From NCBI GenBank assembly GCA_946886925.1, contig CAMPJQ010000091.1, forward strand, positions 1 to 8,348: DNA of 8,348 nt, written 5' to 3'. The notes beneath the pieces were generated by a model that was given only the letters and a program-made list of their open reading frames with translations, did not search any database and had not been told where the DNA came from. This document shows positions 1 to 6,668 of this stretch, piece after piece (the first letter of the stretch is position 1; every line of letters begins with the position of its first letter). The DNA is from an uncultured Terrimonas sp. GTDB taxonomy: Bacteria > Bacteroidota > Bacteroidia > Chitinophagales > Chitinophagaceae. The position numbers were made by a program, and so were the translations under genes.

Positions 1-366
1 TTAACTCCCGAGAATAAATTTAAAAAGCTGATCGTTATAGGCGACAGGCTACTGATTAAACCGCTACAGGGCGATCAAAGAACAGCGAGTGGTTTGTACC
101 TTCCACCCGGTGTGCAGGAAAAAGAAAAAGTACAGCAGGGCTATATAATTAAGCATGGTCCCGGTTATGCCATTCCTATGCCTGTTGAAAACGAATCCTG
201 GAAACCCGAAGAAGAACAGGTTAAATATATTCCGCTTCAGGCACGGGAAGGTGATTTGGCCATTTTTTTATTAAGCGGTGCAACCGAAGTCATGTACGAA
301 AATGAAAAGTATTTAATTGTTCCGCAAAGTGCTATACTGATGCTGGAGCGGGAAGAAGATATGTAA
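1..366 (+). CDS. GroES-like (Cpn10 family) co-chaperone, 5' end missing
   Basis: The reading frame is open from base 1 to the TAA at 364-366, giving 121 residues, so the start codon lies left of the window. The TTG at 94 is internal, because Cpn10 homology begins well before it. Visible family features are IGDRLLIKPL near residues 13-22, then TASGLYLPP, which resembles the mobile-loop region of GroES, then a GPGY segment and a C-terminal strand-rich part ending in PQSAILMLEREED. Cpn10 proteins cap the GroEL chamber. At about 125 residues in full, this is longer than the usual 95-100 residue GroES. The extra length is a charged, proline-containing insertion (about residues 60-80). I recall similar second, orphan GroES-like proteins in Bacteroidota. 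No groEL is next to it on the visible side, so a role with GroEL is inferred from family only. Confidence 0.82.
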   Translation, partial: LTPENKFKKLIVIGDRLLIKPLQGDQRTASGLYLPPGVQEKEKVQQGYIIKHGPGYAIPMPVENESWKPEEEQVKYIPLQAREGDLAIFLLSGATEVMYENEKYLIVPQSAILMLEREEDM

Positions 367-395
367 GAATAAATTTATTCGGATTCGTCTAATCC
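367..395. repeat. Two adjacent inverted repeats between the GroES-like and HerA-like genes
   Basis: Directly after the stop codon, 367-380 is a perfect 14-base palindrome (GAATAAATTTATTC). It is followed without a gap by GGATT-CGTCT-AATCC (381-395), a 5-base stem with a 5-base loop, and then TTTAA. The second hairpin plus the short T run could be a weak terminator or an mRNA 3'-end stabiliser. The palindrome could equally be a binding site. No good TAnnTTTG promoter lies between here and the next start, which fits co-transcription of the two genes. Confidence 0.35.
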
Positions 396-421
396 TTTAA
401 CTTTCCTGAAAATTGTTGCTT

Positions 422-1972
422 ATGCCAGATAAAACAGCTTTTATACAAACCGTTAATACCGGCTATAGTTTTAAAGGCGAAAGCTTTACATTGGGCGCCG
501 CCATACTGAACGGCGAAGTGCTCAGCGAAGCTCCCGTTCATTTATCGTTAAAAACAATGAACCGGCATGGATTAATTGCAGGAGCTACAGGAACAGGAAA
601 GACCAAAACCCTGCAGGTAATCGCCGAAGGACTAAGTGATGCCAGCGTACCGGTATTGCTGATGGATATTAAGGGAGATTTGAGCGGCATAGCCGAACCC
701 GGTACATTTAACGATAAAATTAAAGAAAGATATGGCAAAATGAAGCTGGAATACGTTCCGAAACCCTTTCCGGTTGAACTGATGAGCCTCAGTGACGAGA
801 AAGGTGTTCGGCTGCGGGCTACCGTTAGTGAATTCGGCCCTATTTTGATTTCAAAGATACTGGGATTAAATGATACCCAGCAGGGGCTGGTGGCAATGAT
901 TTTTAAATATTGCGATGATCAGAAAATTCCCTTAGTGGATCTGAAAGATTTTACCAAAATGCTTCAGTATATCAGCAACGAAGGCAAAGCTGATATTGAA
1001 AAAGAGTATGGGAAAATATCAACTACCAGCACCGGCACTATCTTGCGCAAAGTAATAGAACTGCAGCAACAAGGCGCTGATGTGTTTTTTGGAGAGCCTT
1101 CTTTTGAAGTGGATGACCTGATGCGCATCAGTGATGACGGAGGCGGCATGATCAATATACTGAGGGTAACGGATATGCAGAACCGCCCCAAACTGTTTTC
1201 TACCTTTATGCTGCAGCTCCTTGCTGAACTTTATGCCATATTGCCTGAAGCCGGTGACCTTGATAAGCCTAAACTGGTATTGTTTATTGATGAAGCCCAC
1301 CTGGTATTCCAGGAAGCAACGGATGCGTTGCTGCAGCAAATAGAAACGGTGATCAAGCTTATCCGGTCCAAAGGCGTGGGTATTTTCTTTTGTACGCAAA
1401 ACCCGCAGGATATACCTGCATCTGTGTTAGGCCAGTTGGGTTTAAAAGTGCAGCATGCTTTAAGGGCATTTACTGCTGCCGACCGTAAAACCATTAAGCA
1501 GGCCGCAGAAAATTATCCCGAAACCACCCATTACCAGGTAAACGAACTAATAACCGAACTGGGCATCGGTGAGGCTTTAATAACTATGCTCAACGAAAAA
1601 GGAATTCCCACGCCTTTGGTGCATACTTTGCTTACTTCACCCCGGTCAAGAATGGATGTTTTAACTGATGCCGAAATAAGCGCACTAACAACACGATCCA
1701 AGCTGGTAAAAAAATATGAAGAAACCATAGATAATCAAAGCGCTTATGAAATCGTATCCGGCAAATTAGAAGAAGCTGAAAGAAAGTCGGCCCAGCAGGC
1801 TGCCAATAAGCCTTCTTCTAAACCCGAACCCTCAACCATTGAAAGGGTTTTAAACAATCCGGTGGCCAGGCAGGTACAAAGAACGGCGGCTTCAATTATC
1901 ACCAGGAGTTTATTGGGAGCTTTAGGATTGGGGGGCAGACGAAGTACAAAAAAGAAAACAAGTTGGTTCTGA
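422..1972 (+). CDS. HerA-like helicase/translocase, DUF853 (YjgR-type) family ATPase
   Basis: This is a 516-residue protein counted from the ATG at 422. Two in-frame TTG codons lie nine and six bases upstream but are less likely starts. It has a P-loop GATGTGKT at residues 54-61, a DIKGDLSGIA segment shortly after, and a Walker B strand KLVLFIDEAH at 284-293. Motifs typical of DUF853/YjgR are a VQHALRAFTAADRKTIKQ stretch, a TSPRSRM segment, and a basic C-terminal tail with RSLLGALGLGGRR. E. coli YjgR is about 500 residues, so this looks full length. The fold belongs to the HerA/FtsK group of hexameric ATPases that pump DNA or protein, but no HAS-barrel N-terminal domain is apparent and the cellular role of this family is not established. 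No NurA nuclease partner is visible, which argues against a HerA-NurA end-resection pair. It probably shares a transcript with the GroES-like gene 55 bases upstream. Confidence 0.9.
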   Translation: MPDKTAFIQTVNTGYSFKGESFTLGAAILNGEVLSEAPVHLSLKTMNRHGLIAGATGTGKTKTLQVIAEGLSDASVPVLLMDIKGDLSGIAEPGTFNDKIKERYGKMKLEYVPKPFPVELMSLSDEKGVRLRATVSEFGPILISKILGLNDTQQGLVAMIFKYCDDQKIPLVDLKDFTKMLQYISNEGKADIEKEYGKISTTSTGTILRKVIELQQQGADVFFGEPSFEVDDLMRISDDGGGMINILRVTDMQNRPKLFSTFMLQLLAELYAILPEAGDLDKPKLVLFIDEAHLVFQEATDALLQQIETVIKLIRSKGVGIFFCTQNPQDIPASVLGQLGLKVQHALRAFTAADRKTIKQAAENYPETTHYQVNELITELGIGEALITMLNEKGIPTPLVHTLLTSPRSRMDVLTDAEISALTTRSKLVKKYEETIDNQSAYEIVSGKLEEAERKSAQQAANKPSSKPEPSTIERVLNNPVARQVQRTAASIITRSLLGALGLGGRRSTKKKTSWF

Positions 1973-2062
1973 GCACTTTAAGAAAACTTCACTACTAAAA
2001 GTAAAAAGTGTAATAGATTTTTGATAGTAGCCTCATAGGTAAATAGTAGAAAATATTAAGTG

Positions 2063-2082
2063 AATACCACTAAAAGGGTATT
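2063..2082. repeat. Inverted repeat AATACC/GGTATT in the convergent gap
   Basis: AATACC (2063-2068) and GGTATT (2077-2082) form a perfect 6-base stem with an 8-base loop. The right arm overlaps the TTG of the promoter-like match at 2081-2110, so it could be an operator. It is short enough to be chance in A+T-rich DNA. Confidence 0.25.
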
Positions 2083-2110
2083 GTTGGAACCGTTATCATC
2101 ACTATCTTTG
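2081..2110 (+). promoter_or_regulatory. Bacteroidota-type promoter-like match in the HerA-like/recQ gap
   Basis: TTG at 2081-2083 is followed after exactly 19 bases by TATCTTTG at 2103-2110, a full match to TAnnTTTG with the spacing expected for the Bacteroidota housekeeping sigma factor. It points rightwards, but no gene follows. Transcription from it would meet the stem-loop and T run at 2146-2177 within about 60 bases. It may drive a very short RNA, or be a chance match. Confidence 0.35.
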
Positions 2111-2137
2111 ACTCGGTTTTTCATAGGATATTGGATT

Positions 2138-4084
2138 TTAAAAACGGGCTGGATTTTTATCCTGGCCCTTTTTTTTTATGTCTATTTTCCCACTATACCC
2201 AGCTTCACTCATTTCAAGGTAGTTTTCTGCCAGTAAGTGTTCAATAACCTTCCAGGTTTTTTTTTCATCAGTAATGCGCAATTGTTGCATTAATTCCTTA
2301 ATGGTTAAAGGCCCCGGACCAAGCGCTTTTGTTATATCAGATTGCAACAATGAAAAATCTTCACTGGAAAGCATTGTTTTTTTCTTTTCAATGCAATTGT
2401 CACAAATGCCGCATGGCTTAGCTGAATGATCATTAAAATAATTAGCTATGATTTGTGCATGACAATCTTTGGTATTGCCTGCATAGCCGGTAATGGCTTC
2501 TATTTGCTTTATCAGTACCGCTTTTCTTTTTTGATAGTTAAGGATATTGATGGTAAGATTACCGGTTATTACCCTGTTACTCAAAAATCGTAGTTGAGGT
2601 TTATCTTTCCGGGGCGTATAGATAATAATACCGCGTGATTGAAGATTCAACAGTATCTTTTTTATTTCGCTTGGATCTTTTTTTAAGCTTTGACCTATTT
2701 GTTTTTCACTTACAGGTACAGGAACATCAAAAATACCGCCATACGAGCGCAAAAGGAATTTAATGCAGGGCGCTACAGCAGGACTTTCTTTTTCAATCTC
2801 TTGTAAGGTTTCCTTTCCGCAGCAAAAAACTACTGTAGAAGGTACAAATAACTGTTCATTGTATTCAATAATGCCTTCCTGCTCCAATGCTTTTATTGCA
2901 TAGGTAGTGGATACAGTATCCAGTTTAAAAAGCCTGGTAAATTCATCCATATCAAAATCAAAAAACATATCCTCACCCGAACCCGCAGGGAGCTGGAGAT
3001 AATTTACAATGCACTGGTATACGTTCCTGATCTGTTCAAATGAAGGGAAGCGAATGTTCGGGTGCTTTTGAAGATCATCAATATCCTGGGTCCTGTATAA
3101 TAACACAGCATACGATTTATGGCCATCACGTCCTGCGCGACCGGCTTCCTGGTAATAATTTTCCAGGCAATCCGGTATATCTGCATGCACTACTGTTCTT
3201 ACATCCGGCTTATCTATGCCCATCCCAAAAGCATTGGTACAAACCATAATGCGGGTTTCATTTTTCAGCCAGTTTTCCTGTTTTTCATTTCTTTCCTCAT
3301 GCGATAAACCGGCATGATAATAATCGGCGCTGATATGGCGGAGCCGAAGCAAATCTGCTATTTCTTTGGTACGCTTCCGGCTGCGGCAGTATACAATTCC
3401 ACAACCGGGTACCTTCTCAATTATTTGCAATAATTTATTGAACTTAACGTCTACATTAAATACACTGTACGAAAGATTAGGGCGTTCATAAGACAACTGA
3501 AACAATTGCTTTTCCTTGAATTGTAATTTATCGCAAATGTCTTCCTGCACCGGTTTGGTGGCCGAAGCGGTGAGGGCCAGTACAGGTACCCCCGGTTTTT
3601 GTTCACGAATGGAGGCGATAGTAAGGTAGGCGGGGCGAAAATCGTAGCCCCATTGCGAAATGCAATGTGCTTCATCTACCGCTATCAGGTTAAGAGATAA
3701 AGAAGGTAAATATTCTTTAAAAAGATCTGTTTCCAGTCGTTCGGGTGATACATACAGAAACTTATAGTTGCCGTACAGGGCATTATCCAGTGTTTTTTTT
3801 ACATCGGCAAACGGCATTCCTGAGTGAATATTAAGCGCCAGTATACCCTTTGCCTTTAAGTTTTGTACCTGGTCTTTCATTAATGCTATTAATGGCGTTA
3901 TTACCAGGCAAATGCCTTTTGAAGCCAGTCCCGGCACCTGGAAGCATATGGATTTGCCTCCGCCTGTAGGCATAATGGCTAAGGTATCCTTTCCGTTCAA
4001 TACAGATTGTATAATATCTTCCTGCATTGGCCGAAACGAAGTATAGCCCCAGTTGGATTGTAATATGGAATGGATATCCGTCAA
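2138..4084 (-). CDS. recQ: RecQ family ATP-dependent DNA helicase
   Basis: This is a 648-residue superfamily 2 helicase that unwinds DNA 3'-5' in recombination and fork repair. In order: FRPMQ (motif 0) at residues 17-21, Walker A PTGGGKS at 39-45, DEAH at 137-140, ALTASAT (motif III) at 170-176, TNAFGMGIDKPDVR (motif V) at 283-296, and QEAGRAGRDG (motif VI) at 312-321. A zinc module has cysteines at 541, 558, 561 and 564, with the same 17-residue first spacing as E. coli RecQ. It sits about 220 residues after motif VI instead of about 50; I recall this domain order from Bacteroides RecQ. A small winged-helix-like segment follows, and no HRDC domain is evident. The start is taken as TTG at 4082-4084, giving MTDIHSILQ. 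The frame is open further, to about 4126, but that stretch is hydrophobic and unlike RecQ, and a promoter-like match overlaps it. Confidence 0.95.
   Translation of the reverse strand: MTDIHSILQSNWGYTSFRPMQEDIIQSVLNGKDTLAIMPTGGGKSICFQVPGLASKGICLVITPLIALMKDQVQNLKAKGILALNIHSGMPFADVKKTLDNALYGNYKFLYVSPERLETDLFKEYLPSLSLNLIAVDEAHCISQWGYDFRPAYLTIASIREQKPGVPVLALTASATKPVQEDICDKLQFKEKQLFQLSYERPNLSYSVFNVDVKFNKLLQIIEKVPGCGIVYCRSRKRTKEIADLLRLRHISADYYHAGLSHEERNEKQENWLKNETRIMVCTNAFGMGIDKPDVRTVVHADIPDCLENYYQEAGRAGRDGHKSYAVLLYRTQDIDDLQKHPNIRFPSFEQIRNVYQCIVNYLQLPAGSGEDMFFDFDMDEFTRLFKLDTVSTTYAIKALEQEGIIEYNEQLFVPSTVVFCCGKETLQEIEKESPAVAPCIKFLLRSYGGIFDVPVPVSEKQIGQSLKKDPSEIKKILLNLQSRGIIIYTPRKDKPQLRFLSNRVITGNLTINILNYQKRKAVLIKQIEAITGYAGNTKDCHAQIIANYFNDHSAKPCGICDNCIEKKKTMLSSEDFSLLQSDITKALGPGPLTIKELMQQLRITDEKKTWKVIEHLLAENYLEMSEAGYSGKIDIKKKGQDKNPARF
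2146..2177 (+). terminator. Probable intrinsic terminator at the convergent HerA-like/recQ junction
   Basis: GGGCTGGA (2146-2153) pairs with TCCTGGCCC (2160-2168), with two G-T type pairs and one bulged base, around a short A/T loop. It is followed by nine T (2169-2177). In this orientation it fits an intrinsic terminator for rightward transcripts, such as that of the HerA-like gene. Five A precede the stem (2140-2144), so on the other strand a T run also follows, and it may work both ways. It lies inside the last codons of recQ. Confidence 0.6.
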
Positions 4085-4104
4085 AAAAATGAAATTGCAA
4101 AAGG

Positions 4105-4135
4105 CAAATATCAGTAAAAGCACCAAGAAGCCAAA
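4105..4135 (-). promoter_or_regulatory. Probable recQ promoter
   Basis: Read on the minus strand, TTTG (4135-4132) is followed after exactly 19 bases by GATATTTG (4112-4105). This differs from TAnnTTTG by one base. The element ends 20 bases before the TTG chosen as the recQ start, implying a leader of roughly 15 bases. It supports that start and rules against translation beginning near 4126. Confidence 0.5.
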
Positions 4136-4195
4136 TGAAAGCCAAACCTGTTCGCCGGGGCGGGTTCAAATATTAAATTTGAAGCTAAGAATCCG

Positions 4196-4208
4196 AAATC
4201 CGAAGGAA
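4196..4208 (+). repeat. 13-base direct repeat AAATCCGAAGGAA, copy 1
   Basis: This copy is identical to 4318-4330 and lies 122 bases from it. A partial third unit, ATCCGAA, immediately precedes it at 4191-4197, so the unit is locally tandem. It belongs to the spacer between the copper ATPase and recQ. Confidence 0.6.
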
Positions 4209-4250
4209 ATACAGTTGCCAGGCAGCAAGAAACCAAAACACAGAGCCAAA

Positions 4251-4270
4251 CTTGCCAGCCGGCAGGCAGG
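4251..4270. repeat. G+C-rich imperfect palindrome
   Basis: The sequence is centred on GCCGGC (4258-4263). The arms pair out to 4251 and 4270, with one A-A mismatch and one T-G pair. It stands out as a G+C island in A+T-rich spacer. It has no T run after it, so it is a poor terminator. It resembles scattered palindromic intergenic units (REP-like), but only one copy is visible here. Confidence 0.45.
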
Positions 4271-4317
4271 ACTGTCCGCCGTGGAGCATAAAATTCAAGT
4301 CCGAAACCATTAGCTTT

Positions 4318-4330
4318 AAATCCGAAGGAA
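4318..4330 (+). repeat. 13-base direct repeat AAATCCGAAGGAA, copy 2
   Basis: This is an exact copy of 4196-4208, with the G+C-rich palindrome at 4251-4270 lying between the two. No open frame runs through both copies with coding character. Confidence 0.6.
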
Positions 4331-4427
4331 TAACGATAACAAAAAACTTAAAACCATAAACCAAAAAGAGAAAAGTGAGAGGTGAAGAAGGAGTATCCCA
4401 TCGTTAGTACCTGACACCTCATTACCC

Positions 4428-4459
4428 CATTTTCAAATTATCGCATTTCCACATTTTCA
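4428..4459 (+). repeat. Short repeat CATTTTCA overlapping the end of the copper ATPase gene
   Basis: CATTTTCA occurs at 4428-4435 and again at 4452-4459, 24 bases apart, with a related CATTTCCA between them (4444-4451). The last copy contains the TCA that is the ATPase stop codon on the minus strand. This suggests that the repeat-like tract reaches into the very end of the gene. Confidence 0.4.
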
Positions 4460-6583
4460 TGTTACCTTCTTCACAAACAATCTTCCTGAGTTGATGCCGA
4501 GCACCACGTCGCTGAGCCCCATAGCCAGTGCGCCGAACATGGGATTAAGAAAACCCAGCGCGGCTATGGGAATAGCCACGATATTATAACAAAATGCCCA
4601 GAACAGGTTTTGCCTTATGGTAATGAATGTGTGCTTGCCTAATCCCAGTGACAAAGGGAGATTTTTCAGACCATGATTCATGAGCACTACATCGGCTGTT
4701 TGAATGGCAATTTGGGATGCATCGCTTAATGAAATTCCGATTGTTGCTTTGGCCAGCGCCGGTGCGTCGTTAATGCCGTCGCCTATCATTGCTGTAGGAG
4801 CTTCCAGTGTAAGTGATTCAATTACGGCTAATTTTTGTTCGGGTGTTTGTTCTGCTATTACTTTGTCTATGCCAAGTTGTGCAGCCAGTTGTTCGCTTTT
4901 GGCCGTACTGTCGCCGCTTAAAAGATATGTAATAATGCCTTTGCTGCGCAGGTAATTCACCACTTTTTTAGCTTCGGGCCGAATATCATCCTTTACATCT
5001 ATCCATCCGATCAGCTCATTGTTTTTTATGATATATACATTATGTGTATTATTGGCAGTAAGTGCTGCTGCCGTTTTGTAAGAACCGGCCCAATATTCAT
5101 CTCCCTCCTTGCTGGTTGCTTTTATGCCCAAACCTTTTATTTCCTCTATTTTGGCCCATCGTATCTCATTTTTGGTCTTCCATGCGGTGGCAATGCTTTT
5201 TGCAATGGGGTGATTGGAATATTTTTCGAGTGAGTATGTTATTTTTTTTAGTGCGTCTTCAGAGACGATATTATTCGTTGTTTGGAACTGATCAATTGTT
5301 AATTCACCTGTAGTGAGTGTTCCGGTTTTATCAAACACCACCTGCCGGATATCTTTAAAAAGTTCAAGACTTTTGGCATTGCGGAAAAGCACACCATTAC
5401 GTGCGGCACGACCCAATCCTACGGCAATGGCGGCGGGAGTTGCCAACCCTAATGCGCAGGGGCACGAAATAACCAGCACAGCAATGCTGCGCATTAATGA
5501 AGAAGTGAAATCCTGCAATACAAAATAGTTAATAATAAAAGTAAGTACTGCAATAACGATTACAGCGGGTACAAAAATGGCGCTGATCCTGTCGGCCATT
5601 TGTTGTACCGGTGGTTTTTCACCCTGCGCCTGTTTTACTAAGTTTACAATGTTCGCAAGCGCCGAATCACCGGCTGCTGCGGTAACCTGTGCTTTTACTG
5701 TTCCATCTACCAGCAAGCTGCCTCCGATAAGCATATCCTTTGCATGTTTTTCCCGGGGCAGGCTTTCGCCGGTAATAATAGATTCATTCACACTGGCATC
5801 ACCCCACAAAATTTTGCAGTCTGCCGGCACAAGTTCCCCGTTTTTGATCAGCACCAGGTCTCCGGAGCGAAGATCTTTATTGTCAACAGGCATAATTACT
5901 TCCTGATGATGCTCATCAAAAGCAATCATATTGGCTACTGTTTTTTGTGATTTTGCCAAACCCTGTAAGGCTTTTTGCGTAGATTGAACAGATGCACTTT
6001 CCAGGTAATTGCCAAAAAAAACGAGGGTAATGATGGTGGCGGCAGTTTCGTAAAAAAGATAATCTTCGCCCAGGTTTAGCAGGGTCCCTGTAAAACTGTA
6101 AGCAAAAGCCGCGGTGGCGCCCAGGGCAATTAAAACATTCATGTTGGGAATGCCATTGCGCAGGCTTTTAACAGCGCTCCTTCCAAAATATAACATTCCA
6201 GCGATATATACCGGAACACAAAGTGCAAGCTGTACCCAGGGATTCATCAGCCAGTACCAGCCTATCCAATCATGCACCATGTGCAAAAGCAATACCAATG
6301 TAAAAGGCAGGCAAATGAGCGTGTACTTCAAATGAATATTCATTTTTTTTACCGGAGCTACCGCTTTATCTGCTTCCAATATTCCGGTTACCTTATACCC
6401 CAGTGCATCAATGCCTTTTTGTATCTGTTGTGCAGAACTGTTGCCATTTAAATCGAATGCCACGTCACCATCCACAAAATTAACGCTGATGTTTCGGGCA
6501 TCTTCTTTTTCCAGGTACCTGCGAATGGTAAGTGCGCAATTGGAACAATCCATTCCTTCTACTTTCCATCTTATGTTTTCCAT
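4457..6583 (-). CDS. copA: Copper-type P1B ATPase (CopA-like)
   Basis: A 708-residue heavy-metal-transporting P-type ATPase of the inner membrane, probably exporting Cu(I). One N-terminal metal-binding domain carries GMDCSNC (residues 10-16). About eight hydrophobic segments follow in the usual pattern: roughly 86-104, 112-134, 148-168, 177-193, 334-356, 363-385, 657-678 and 680-697. TGES is at 271-274, the CPC metal site at 374-376, the phosphorylated DKTGT at 418-422, the HP dipeptide at 458-459 and GDGIND at 601-606. The seventh segment keeps the Cu-type N659-x6-Y666-N667-x4-P672. The eighth has M688-G-L-S691-D692 where the classic Cu signature is MxxSS. No cysteine-rich N-terminal extension of the kind I associate with the CcoI cytochrome oxidase factor is present, so CopA-like export is preferred. 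The ATG at 6583 gives a natural HMA start. The gene is divergent from tsaE, and no copper chaperone or regulator is beside it. Confidence 0.93.
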   Translation of the reverse strand: MENIRWKVEGMDCSNCALTIRRYLEKEDARNISVNFVDGDVAFDLNGNSSAQQIQKGIDALGYKVTGILEADKAVAPVKKMNIHLKYTLICLPFTLVLLLHMVHDWIGWYWLMNPWVQLALCVPVYIAGMLYFGRSAVKSLRNGIPNMNVLIALGATAAFAYSFTGTLLNLGEDYLFYETAATIITLVFFGNYLESASVQSTQKALQGLAKSQKTVANMIAFDEHHQEVIMPVDNKDLRSGDLVLIKNGELVPADCKILWGDASVNESIITGESLPREKHAKDMLIGGSLLVDGTVKAQVTAAAGDSALANIVNLVKQAQGEKPPVQQMADRISAIFVPAVIVIAVLTFIINYFVLQDFTSSLMRSIAVLVISCPCALGLATPAAIAVGLGRAARNGVLFRNAKSLELFKDIRQVVFDKTGTLTTGELTIDQFQTTNNIVSEDALKKITYSLEKYSNHPIAKSIATAWKTKNEIRWAKIEEIKGLGIKATSKEGDEYWAGSYKTAAALTANNTHNVYIIKNNELIGWIDVKDDIRPEAKKVVNYLRSKGIITYLLSGDSTAKSEQLAAQLGIDKVIAEQTPEQKLAVIESLTLEAPTAMIGDGINDAPALAKATIGISLSDASQIAIQTADVVLMNHGLKNLPLSLGLGKHTFITIRQNLFWAFCYNIVAIPIAALGFLNPMFGALAMGLSDVVLGINSGRLFVKKVT

Positions 6584-6587
6584 ACCG

Positions 6588-6595
6588 CAAAATTA
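6588..6595 (-). promoter_or_regulatory. Possible -7 element of the copper ATPase gene
   Basis: The minus strand reads TAATTTTG here, a full match to TAnnTTTG, ending only four bases before the ATG. That would give a nearly leaderless mRNA. There is no TTG at the expected distance upstream (around 6615), so the match is weak. Confidence 0.3.
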
Positions 6596-6626
6596 CCAAC
6601 CAGCATAACGATGTATTAATGCAATC

Positions 6627-6643
6627 GCAAATATCTTTGCAAC
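6627..6643. repeat. 17-base near-palindromic direct repeat, copy 1
   Basis: GCAAATATCTTTGCAAC is identical to 6669-6685. Its core is a perfect inverted repeat, GCAAA-TATC-TTTGC. On the plus strand it contains TATCTTTG, a complete TAnnTTTG match. On the minus strand it contains GATATTTG, a one-base mismatch identical to the putative recQ -7 element. It could be an operator or one of two tandem promoters in the divergent spacer. No -33 TTG sits at 19 bases on either strand. Confidence 0.65.
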
Positions 6644-6668
6644 TATGTATCAGTAAAGTCTTAAAACA

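Larger units (their letters stand above)
4085..4456. other. Gene-free spacer between recQ and the copper ATPase, rich in short repeats
   Basis: No credible gene lies in these roughly 370 bases; a rightward open frame through 4053-4313 gives a low-complexity basic peptide with no family resemblance. Apart from the recQ promoter, the region holds a 13-base direct repeat, a G+C-rich imperfect palindrome in A+T-rich surroundings, an A-rich stretch (about 4335-4375), and a C/A/T-biased segment (4421-4459) with CATTTTCA twice. It looks like accumulated intergenic repeat debris, not a decayed gene. Confidence 0.55.

Noticed and set aside
413..421. TTG start three codons before the ATG of the HerA-like gene
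   Set aside because: An ATG at 422 is available and the extra residues add no homology.
1019..1399. Leftward open frame of 126 codons inside the HerA-like gene
   Set aside because: It is antisense to a well-supported ATPase frame that includes the Walker B region; the peptide has no recognisable motif.
1974..2010. CACTTT/AAAGTG inverted repeat after the HerA-like gene
   Set aside because: The loop is about 25 bases of A-rich DNA and no T run follows; the stem-loop at 2146-2177 is a much better terminator.
4085..4126. N-terminal extension of RecQ to an upstream TTG
   Set aside because: The extra 14 residues are hydrophobic and unlike RecQ N-termini, and the stretch overlaps the promoter-like match.
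3831..4169. Leftward open frame of 112 codons overlapping recQ in another frame
   Set aside because: The RecQ frame carries the motifs; this is a same-strand frame shadow.
4053..4313. Rightward open frame of 86 codons in the recQ upstream spacer
   Set aside because: It overlaps the recQ start antisense, encodes a low-complexity basic peptide, and shows no family motif.
4379..4420. GAGGTG/CACCTC stem downstream of the copper ATPase
   Set aside because: It is a 6-base stem with a 30-base loop and no T run on either strand at the right place; too weak for a terminator.
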